Shown in pieces: positions 56,016-64,000 of a stretch of DNA of 64,000 bases. Numbering within the stretch: the stretch's first letter is position 1; every line of letters starts with the position of its first letter. The position numbers were made by a program, and so were the translations under genes. The stretch spans positions 308,526,834 through 308,590,833 of the forward strand of contig NC_073745.1 in the NCBI RefSeq assembly GCF_029784135.1, in the 5' to 3' direction. The notes under the pieces were generated by a model. The model was given only the letters and a program-made list of their open reading frames with translations, did no database searches and was not told the DNA's origin. This DNA comes from Toxorhynchites rutilus septentrionalis (taxonomy: Eukaryota; Arthropoda; Insecta; Diptera; Culicidae).

Positions 56016-57753
56016 TAAACTGACCAGACGTCCCGCGTTACGCGGGACAGTCCCGCATTTCAACAAAATGTCCCGCGTAAGATTACGTCCCGCGAAACGT
56101 CCCGCATTTGGCAAAAGAAATGTCCCGCGATATCAATATATTTCAATATTACAATTTGATCATGTTGATTTTATTAAATGGATGAACCACAAAAAAAACT
56201 ATTATTTGACATACTGTTCAAGAGATCTTCCAATGCATCCAAAGATTAAAACGTTTAGCTGGTTTCATCGCACCGACAGTGGACTTTTTGTTTAGAGAGT
56301 GTCAAATGGAAACGACAGCAACAAAATTAGAAAATGTTTTTTATAAAAGTCCCCTATTGATCCGCAGGGACCAACGTGAGACAGACGAAAAGTTCATCTT
56401 TGGTCCCCTAGCTCGGTCAGGACTTAACGTGTTAAATAAGCCGGAATAACTAGTGAATACGGGACAGGAAGAGACAGGGTTGTTTGATGAAGTATCGTAA
56501 ATGAAACGCTTGGCGGCCTTATGGAAGTTGGCCGGAACCTCAACTATGGCCGGTGAGAAGATATATGTCAGCGTGTTCTTTTACCTTTTCGTGGCTTTGG
56601 TTGTCGGCTGTCTCTCCATTTTGACCATTCGCCTTAAAGTTTTCTGTCGGTCTCAGCTGGGGGATGTTGGGAAGGTTGACGGTTTATCTCCAGCCGATCC
56701 ATCCTCCTGTGATCTTTTGACATAATGGACGGATCCCAGGTTCAACCACATCACCTTCGCAACTTCCGGCAAGCACTTCGTACTGTATATCTCCCAATTT
56801 ACCATATGACTCGAAAGAAGAGCGGCTTGGACATTCCCTTCTCGTTTGTCAGAGAATGACCTTCTTGGAGAACTTGATGTGGGTGATATATTCGTCGCCA
56901 TCACTTATCTGGGGAACGTAAAGTATACGGTCCCTTGCATTCGTTGAATCACAGCATCAAGTACGTTTTGTCTTTCATTATGAGTACGAAAAGAAGTTTT
57001 CCACTTCTTTAACCGGAAAGAAGTTTTTCACCGGTACCTCAAGCTACTCCTTCTGAATGATTGCTTGCTGCTCAGATACGGTCGGTCTCGTCTGACGCTT
57101 CCGCATAAAAATGTCCATTTTGGCCAGATTCTCTGTCATCATTTGACCGGTTGCTACGATCTCCCGGCTTTAGGAGCGGCAGAGAGAGGATATTGTAAAT
57201 ACCAGATTGGCTATATCTGGCGGACACAAAGTGCCTCAGAATGTCAAACTCCTTCGCTGTGGGGTGGAGCTGGCAGTATGAAAAACTCATCAAGTTGCTT
57301 GACAGTGCTGCTGCTGCGAATCAACAGCCTTGAATCATTTTTGTTGTAGGCTTAATAAACCTAACATTTAATTTAATTTGTTCCATTAAATTATCTTTTG
57401 TAGCTTTTTTTCATCGTCATCCGAAATTAGTCCATTTTTTAATGCATATGTTAACACTAAAATCGATGAAAAATGGATTGGATTTTTCGAGCATTCCATT
57501 GTAGAATTTGAATCGTGCTTGCCAGACCTAAATGCTCTGTCCGAGTGAGAGATTTTCAGGCGTCAACAAAATCTAAACCACCGAAAAACCACGACTGAGT
57601 GATTACAGGTCAGGTTTAATTGCTAGGACACATGTTAAGAGTTTCACGAATAAATGAGACTCTCTAAACTATGGTTTATGTTCACATAACGTATATACAT
57701 AACGTTTCGTTTTTTCTGTCCCGCGTTAGACCTCTGATCATCTGGTCACTTTA
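56016..57753. mobile_element. 1.74-kb element with 8-bp duplications (hAT-like)
   Basis: Termini TAAACTGACCAGA and, mirrored, TAAAGTGACCAGA; both flanks carry CTCTATAA (56008-56015, 57754-57761). Near each end CCCGCGTTA motifs repeat. The 8-bp duplication fits hAT. Inside, 56501-56725 (+) and 56653-56904 (-) are open but unrecognised. It splits the larger inverted-repeat element just upstream of the decayed gene. Confidence 0.75.
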
Positions 57754-57801
57754 CTCTATAAGGAAGATTGTTCGACTGATGAACGATGTTTGAACATGAG
57801 T

Positions 57802-57918
57802 AACTTTATATACATTATAGAGGTACTTTAAAGGTACCTGACTTTATATACCTGTACAGAGGTAGCTTAAAGATACCTGACTTTATATACCTATACAGAG
57901 GTAGCTTAGAAATACCTG
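57802..57918 (+). repeat. Three 38-39-bp tandem units
   Basis: The unit ACTTTATATACC, then TACAGAGGTAGCTTA, then ATACCTG is repeated at 57802, 57841 and 57880. Confidence 0.9.
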
Positions 57919-58035
57919 ACCTCAGGTATAATCTAGGCATAACGTAAACAAGTTAATTAAATTTGTACCCATAACGTCCGGTTGAATCAACAAGGTGTAT
58001 TTGTTGTTGGGATTTCAATTCTACTGTTCGTGTTT

Positions 58036-58512
58036 TGATTGTGTAACACGAATAATATTTTAATATCGCTACGTTTTGTGTTAACCCGCATGTCTTCAAA
58101 TGTTTTTCAACGTAACTCCTAAACATATATTTTTACCATAATGATGTATTTGGAAAAGTTGTTGGAAATTATAAGCAAATTCATAAAATATTGCATATAT
58201 AAAATATTGGATATTGCAAATTAAAGTTTTTTGTAAATAAAAAAAAGAGTACTAATTTTTTTTCTCAGTGTATATTTTTTTCATGTTTAGACATCAATAC
58301 GCTATAACTCTTTCTAAGACACTATTTCGGTACGACTCATAGTTTTTGAGATATAAATTATCAAAGATTTCTCCTACTAAAATCGATAAGCCCTTTTCAA
58401 AAGTTACGCTTGGGTCAAAAAATTCCCAATTACTGTGGAAAACTCATATTTCCTCCAACCCAAACGGAATACAAACCTTCATTCGAATCAAAAATACATG
58501 TTTTTAAAATCT
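58036..58512 (-). repeat. Right arm of the long inverted repeat
   Basis: Inverted counterpart of 53041-53765 with about nine tenths identity by eye in the shared blocks. It ends with ATTCGAATCAAAAATACATG at 58481-58500. Confidence 0.8.
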
Positions 58513-60958
58513 GCATTTTTTGGACGATTTCATTGATCACGCGGGGCAAAAATGCATCACAACTATTTATGCTTTAAAAATATTGTCGGTTGATCTCGAT
58601 GTCGAATTCTTCCGACAGCAATGCCGATCTATTCATTTTTTTTCTTCTACTCCAACTCGGTGAAATGCAAACAAGAAGGCGAATAACCCACGCTTCACAA
58701 ATTCTCCATTCGAACGAAGAAAAAACACACAACTATAAATGTGCTATGAATTTTCAATTTCTCCGCATTCATTTTATTGTTGTTTTGATACGACTTCCAC
58801 CGTCAAATGCTCGCACTGAAGTCGTGGTGGAAATTTGCTTATTGTTATACTTTTTTTTTCTCGCTGTCTCTCCGCCTCCGCTTTTTGTGCAATCAGATCG
58901 AGTTCCCGCGAATGAATCGTTCAATATAGTGTTCCAGGACTCGGTGAGGAGTACTTTTTTTTCACTCTCTCTCTCTCTATTTGCTGTGTGTATTTTGCAT
59001 CAGTCTCAACGCAGACAATCGGAAAGGAATGGCTCGGGCTAGCAAATACAGCATCCGACAACAGAGAGCAAAAGAATCTGTTCTGTTTTTCAATGGCTCT
59101 TACTGGCAAGAGTCATACTGTTTGCCGCTTCCAAAGTTCATTATTTTATTATCTGGCTCCAGCTGACATGCTCCCGTCTACCGGGATGTTGCTTCTGGTT
59201 CTTCTCCGGGAGGGAAGCATTTGTCCTCGATTCATGCACTCTCCCCCCCCCACACACACACACACACACAAGAATGGAGCGCGCAAACAGTGGCATTCCA
59301 ATGAATTGAGTTCAAACTTAATTTGGTAGTTTTTTTTTCGGAGTCGACCCCTTAGAACCGTTTGTAGTAATTGGCACTGTGAAATGAGTGGGGCGAAAAA
59401 GGTTGGGAACTTCAGCGCTCAGTTTTTGCTGTTGTGCTGCACGACACGACAAGAGGAAACCTAATGACAGCGGAATAATTAAAATGTGTCACTGTTTGTC
59501 GGGATGGGAATAGTAATGTTTTATCGCCTTCTCGTAAGAAAAAAAGAAGAACCCGGATGCAAAACTATGCACCGTAAGTCGCGCTATCCGAAGCCAAGTT
59601 CCTCCAGCCTGTGACAACCTTGGGCAGATTTATCACTATGGATACGCATCTCTCGGGAAAATGGGGGGCTGTTCATTAAATTAATTCCAAGCGGCACAGA
59701 ACGCATGTAATATGTATGTATCGACTAAAAGGGTCAACAGTTGTTGTCATCCGATCGTTTGTCGTAAATCAAAGCGCAAATGAGCACAAAACGGACCGTA
59801 TAATTCAGCCTCCCACTTCGGGACCAATTTATGGTGCCCCTGCATTAACGCCTAATGGAAATAGTGTCCAAAATAAATGATAATATATTTGGCAATCCAG
59901 GCTTCATTTGGGAGAGAATTTGCAGAAAGCTTAACAAGTTGTGTTCATCGAATATTTTTCGTATTTAACTTTCCGAATGCAGCGAACAAATTGAGTTTAA
60001 AATTGGTTGGTTCCCCGAATTCGGACAAACATGTTCAGCTGTGCAAAATTCGATCGAATTTCGCATTTATCTGCGGTTTAGTGGGACAGCGAAATTGAAT
60101 TTCATGACCCTCACTCTCATCCTTTCCACCTACACCTTTCGGAGTGTTCAGGAAATTGGCGTAAATTACATCCCAATTGTGGCACCTCTTTGAAGGACAT
60201 CCCACGTGTCGGATATTACTGTTCGAAGGCTGTAAATTGGGTGGTGGTTAGGCGTGTATTAGCTGAGGAATACATTTGTCGGATTTGGAAATGATTCGAG
60301 GGCGTGCCGCCACATGAGAATGTCAGTTTATGAGATTTTTTTATATTTATTGAAGCGTCCCATGCAGGTTTTTGTTTATTTCAATGCATTTATGCACGTT
60401 TCACTAATCTGTGAAGATTGGATTAGTTTGAATGCGGGAATCGGAAACAGGATGATTAAAATAGACAATGACTGAATATATTCTGTTGTGAATAATGTTT
60501 AATCAATTATGAAATATATTTGATATAAATTGTGTTTGTGCTCTTTGAAACGCACTCTCTCTTCAAATGTTTTCGATGAGCGTTGAATTTCGCGCCCTAC
60601 ATCTGTACTTTTGAGTCAGAACTACAATTTTAAACTCATTGTAAGACCATTTACACGTTCCATCATTCGCTTGAACTTCTCCTCTTTGTTCGCAGTTAAA
60701 CTTCAATTTAGTTTTCACAAACGAAAATGGACTCCACGCAGGCAGACTCCAACACTCAGCGACGGATGATCTCCATAAGAAGCTACTGAAGGCAACTAAG
60801 AGCACTCATGTACTTCTGTACTTTGATACCACAAAACGCGTATGGATTCAAAAAAACCGGCAATATATTTCATTAATCTAGCTCTATTCCTTCTTCAATG
60901 GCAATAACGTTTCTGGGGGAACTTCGCCGTCTCAAAATAGTATTACTCATGAGATTTT
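58513..60958. other. Unassigned sequence, possibly single copy
   Basis: No gene is recognised over ~2.4 kb. It contains a C-run followed by a CA dinucleotide run (59242-59270) and a CT run (58964-58978). The open frames (for example 58590-59042) have no domain signature. Composition is more balanced than in TE regions. Confidence 0.35.
59242..59270 (+). repeat. Microsatellite: C-run then (CA)n
   Basis: CCCCCCCC is followed by about ten CA repeats. Confidence 0.9.
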
Positions 60959-61838
60959 GACGTAGGACTACGTCTTTCATTTCTATACCGGGGTGTAAAA
61001 TCAAAGTTTACGAAAACGAAAGCGTTACGCCGAAGACCGAGATTTTGAGTGTTAATAGCTCCTAAACAACTGAACGAAATGGTATGATAAACACTTCATT
61101 CGAAAGATAAAATGTCTACGCGTTCTATACTTGTTACTTTCTGATCCAAAAACTTGTTTCAATAGTCTTAAATTTGCTTTCAAAATAGGCTATTGAAATC
61201 ACCAATCGGTATATAAGCGAGCGCCGGAAATCCACTCAGTTCTAATTGAACAGCGATTGGAGCATGTTGTCGCTGTTGTGGTGAAGCTCTTCGTTTATCA
61301 TGAAAGCGCGGATGAACGGTGTCACCAAGAGCCTGTTTGTGCACCTTAGGCCAGAAGGGAATCCATCAGGAGGAGAGTGATGCTACAAACGGTTCCCCGG
61401 GAAGATCTCGAAGCAGCCGCTACACACACACACATACACGCACGGAATTCTTTCCGTTTGGATCGAGAAAGATCCGGAAAATAATCTGCCAGTTCCTCTG
61501 GGAATTTAGAAATACATTCATGTGAAAGAGTTTATTTGAATGTTTTCTATCCATGTAACACTGTGACCAAATACATTAGGTTTTGTGATTCTTCAATCAA
61601 TCGCAATCAACAGGATAGCTTCTGAAGATTATTCTTCCCCATCAGTAGGATATTTCCGTATCCAATATTGGATGTATAAAACCTTGTGCCTCCAACGTAA
61701 CGCTCTCGTTTTCGAAGTTCTCCAAATATTCATTCATTCAGAATGAATTCAGATTCAACTTCATACAAATGATCTCTAAATCAACGATAGTCCTACGTCA
61801 CCCTTGCGGTTATACCATAGATATAACCCACTTCCTGT
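60959..61838 (+). mobile_element. Family E element, copy E7 (0.88 kb variant)
   Basis: Left end TTTT-GACGTAGGACTACGTC; right end GATAGTCCTACGTCACCC, the small hairpin TTATACCATAGATATAACC and CTTCCTG before a T-run. The interior differs from E1-E4 (it includes CGGTATATAAGCGAGCGCCGG near 61208, like a promoter), so it is a separate subfamily with the same end design. Confidence 0.65.
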
Positions 61839-61847
61839 TTTTAGTTA

Positions 61848-62036
61848 AGATTTCTATGCCAAATAACACGCCTTGAATGTATTCTGAGTGGCAAGCTCTA
61901 GAATACGCTTGACCACAGTGCAAGTCGGGAGAAATTTCGATTGACAAAAAATCCACCGTCTAAAACGGGCATCGAACCCGAACTCACGGCATAATACTGT
62001 GTGGCGCCAACCACTGGGCCATGGGAGCACTTCGTT
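61848..62036 (-). mobile_element. tRNA-headed SINE, directly next to E7
   Basis: On the minus strand it starts GTGCTCCCATGGCCCAGTGG; A-box-like TGGCCCAGTGGTTGGCGCC (62004-62022) and B-box-like GGGTTCGATGCCC (61966-61979) are spaced as in a tRNA. The 5' and 3' ends do not form an acceptor stem. The body ends CAAGGCGTGTTATTTGGCAT. A body fragment recurs at 43232-43285. No clear duplication was found. Confidence 0.6.
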
Positions 62037-62069
62037 CTACTTAAGGGCGAAAGTTTTTGATAAGGATAT

Positions 62070-62297
62070 TATATCCGTGTACGCTTTTGCATACGACATT
62101 CACAATTTTTTGTGTGGTTTTTTTTGTGCGATTTTTGTTTTGTGTGGTATATGAAAAGAAGCATATTTGACGAAGTTATCGTCCTTTTAATTTTTTTTCG
62201 ATGGTTTATATGCATTTCAGTGCGAAAAAAGCATATTCGCGTCTCAATTATCTACTTTTGAAATCATTCCCCTCCTCCCATCAAATGCTCTAAAGGC
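62070..62297 (-). repeat. Family G repeat, uninterrupted part (empty site for E2)
   Basis: Reverse complement of the joined flanks of E2. The A/T-run at 62183-62198 is where E2 sits in the other copy. It is itself cut at 62297 by family F. Confidence 0.75.
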
Positions 62298-62600
62298 GCG
62301 TCCACATTATGCCGAATGATGCCGATCGGCCTGTACCAGGCGGGATGTTCGGTTCGTTATGTAATGTGGACGCAACATCGGGTGCACGAAGCCGAAGCCC
62401 CATCGGATGTACGAAGACGTCACGAACAAACGAAGCACCATGTCGTCAATGCTAATTTACTTCGTTTTGTTTTGGTTCGACTTTCTCGAACCGGACCCAC
62501 TTGTTTCGGGTTGGGTTCGGTTTGTTTCGAGTCGGTTTTCGGCACGTCGGCAAGCCCGGGCGGTACGTCCACATTTGGTCGGCTTTACCGGGCGGCCAAT
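62297..62600. repeat. Family F repeat with GTCCACATTA palindrome
   Basis: GCGTCCACATTATGCC near 62299 is mirrored by TAATGTGGACGC at 62361-62372, and another CGTCCACATTTGGTCGG follows at 62566. The part 62430-62590 matches the reverse complement of 3015-3185. It is GC-richer than its surroundings. Frames in it are unlikely to be coding. Confidence 0.55.
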
Positions 62601-62604
62601 TGGT

Positions 62605-63300
62605 AGGGAATATTTCTACGCATCTATCGCAATTATTAAAATGTTATTTTTCATTAGATAAACAATTGAATAACCGTAAAATGTAAACCGTCATCTAAAC
62701 ACCCTAACTGCCTGGTTTTGATTGGCTTGATTGACACTTCCTCCAACACAGCCATCATAACCAAGCAGCCTTGGGGAAACTGGCATAGCAAATACATGAA
62801 AGAATGGGGACTTTAGTTCTTACCGAAATGTGTTCCCTAACACAGACTACAAAACCAAGCAGTGTTGGAGAAATCGGCATTGCAAATACATGAAAGTCTG
62901 GGGTATTTTTGTTCCGACTGAAACGTGTTTCCCTCACACAGACTTCAGAACCAAGGTGTCTGGGGGAATTGGCATTGCAAACTCATGCAGGTCGAGGGTA
63001 TTTTTGTTCCGACTGAAATGTGTTTCCAAAACACAGACTTCAGAACTAAGAAGTCGGGGGAATTGGCATTGCCAATCCTGGCAGGTCGGGGCTATTTTTG
63101 TTCCACCTGAAATGTGTTTCCCTAACACAGACTTCAAACCCATGGAGCGTGGGGAAATTGGCATTGCAAAAAAAATGCAAACTGCGAGTATTTTAATACT
63201 CGCTTGCCATTGTGCAGACTAGAATATGTTTCCTTAATACGGTCTTCTAAGCTCAGCAACTTGGGCAAATCGTGCAGGCATTAAAGGCGAATGAATTGAC
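62605..63300 (+). mobile_element. Family E interior fragment (E8) with long minisatellite
   Basis: GGGAATATTTCTACGC.TCTATC and the following ~130 bases match the interior of E3/E4 (41948 and 50113); both E ends are missing. Inside are five ~95-bp units. Confidence 0.65.
62750..63210 (+). repeat. ~95-bp minisatellite, about five units
   Basis: TTCCC/TTTCC blocks recur at 62835, 62931, 63026 and 63120 (spacings 96, 95, 94) with CACAGACTTC, GGGGAA.TGGCATTGC and TATTTTTGTTCC in each unit. The same unit occurs in E1-E4. Confidence 0.85.
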
Positions 63301-64000
63301 CTTACATGACATTCATTCAATCTCTTTACTCACAAAGCAAATATATCGTGTTCAATTGAATTCGGAAATTGTTTCATTCAATCAAAAATTTAATCAATAC
63401 AAACAAATGATTGCTGAGCAAAGGTAAAAAAAACGCGGTTTTTTACGCGGATTTTACAATTAACACGGTTTTTTTACGAGGTACGTATCCCCGCGCAAAA
63501 AAACCTGGGTGTACTAAATTATTTATTACATTGAAGTGCAGTAAATGAAGTGTTCACAATTTGAATCATGCGTAGAAACTTGATTCATATTCCGAACACT
63601 AATTCTAATGAAGATTTCTGCATAAAATATCATTTTATTTCATCCATTATTTGCCATTTCTAGCACATAACATGAAAACAACAAAAAATAGTTGAAAAAA
63701 CTACGAAAACTGAAAAATTAATTATGCTTGTTTTTTTTACAGAATTTGCTAACGAAAACATTTTATCATTGATTTTGACTGTCACTTTTTTGCAAATGCT
63801 TATTATTATAAATTATAGGCTGTATCGATACCTGTGAATGATGTTAAAGTAAAGGCTATAACCCAAAGAATTTCAGGGTTTTGATTATACAATTATTTAT
63901 AACATTAAAGTTCAGTAAATTTACATTTGAAAATGAAGTGTTCCGAATTTGAATCATGCGTAGATTCATATTTCATATTCCGAAAACTACTTCAATATTA
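63301..64000. other. Unassigned AT-rich sequence with a direct repeat
   Basis: 63430-63510 has CGCGGTTTTTTACGCGG-type motifs of a small repeat. 63516-63605 and 63890-64000 are similar direct repeats (ATTTGAATCATGCGTAGA). No gene is seen. Confidence 0.4.

Noticed and set aside
61966..62036. tRNA gene on the minus strand
   Set aside because: A- and B-box-like blocks are present but the ends do not pair as an acceptor stem, and the sequence continues into a repeated body that recurs at 43232, so it is a SINE head.
62750..63210. CRISPR-like array
   Set aside because: The ~95-bp units are continuous tandem repeats without unique spacers, in eukaryotic DNA.

Overview
The window is arthropod DNA, most likely from a culicine (Aedes-type) mosquito. 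The basis is the class of repeats (an env-bearing Ty3/gypsy errantivirus, LINEs with an RNase H domain, mariner and hAT transposons, tRNA-headed SINEs, hundreds of bases of MITE-like repeats) and the general look of the repeats; the species call is inference. I find no complete host gene. At best one short exon (18083-18183) of an unidentified gene may be present. The rest is transposable elements nested in each other, separated by AT-rich sequence in which I recognise nothing.

Layout. 1-5737: relics (a ~1.1 kb terminal-palindrome element, a decayed LINE ORF1 and LINE 3' end, a hAT terminus, a ~0.9 kb repeat with a second copy at 45 kb). 5738-13446: a complete errantivirus provirus with two identical 346-bp LTRs, a 4-bp target duplication, and intact gag, pol (by -1 frameshift) and env (by splicing). 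13451-14735: a mariner relic with a tRNA-headed SINE inserted in it. 14740-16390: a repeat (family G) with a full-length terminal-palindrome element (family E) inside it. 16740-18065: ~300-bp tandem repeats. 18066-29075: mostly unassigned DNA with two perfect hairpins, more family E copies, a TIR element (family H) carrying a mariner fragment, and a TE-like coding relic at 26 kb. 29076-40776: a hAT element split by two LINEs of one family, one full length with both ORFs open on +, one 5'-truncated and broken on -, followed 8 bp later by a second, short hAT element. 41617-50925: two family E copies (one holding a solo-LTR-like insert), the second copy of the 0.9 kb repeat with a Harbinger-like MITE, and a 0.87 kb TIR element. 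53041-58512: a pair of 0.5-0.7 kb inverted repeats around a decayed gene for an uncharacterised TE-type protein, itself split by a 1.7 kb element with 8-bp target duplications. 58513-64000: unassigned DNA, another family E copy, a second tRNA-headed SINE and a ~95-bp minisatellite.

How parts relate. Several insertions can be dated relative to each other because a paralogous empty site lies in the same window (E2 in G at 15181 versus 62185; the Harbinger-like MITE at 45774 versus 5215; the solo-LTR-like insert at 49426 versus 41940). The errantivirus is the youngest visible insertion by its identical LTRs. The + LINE is the other potentially active element; its 3' tail resembles the tail of the SINE at 14130, suggesting that LINEs of this kind mobilise that SINE.
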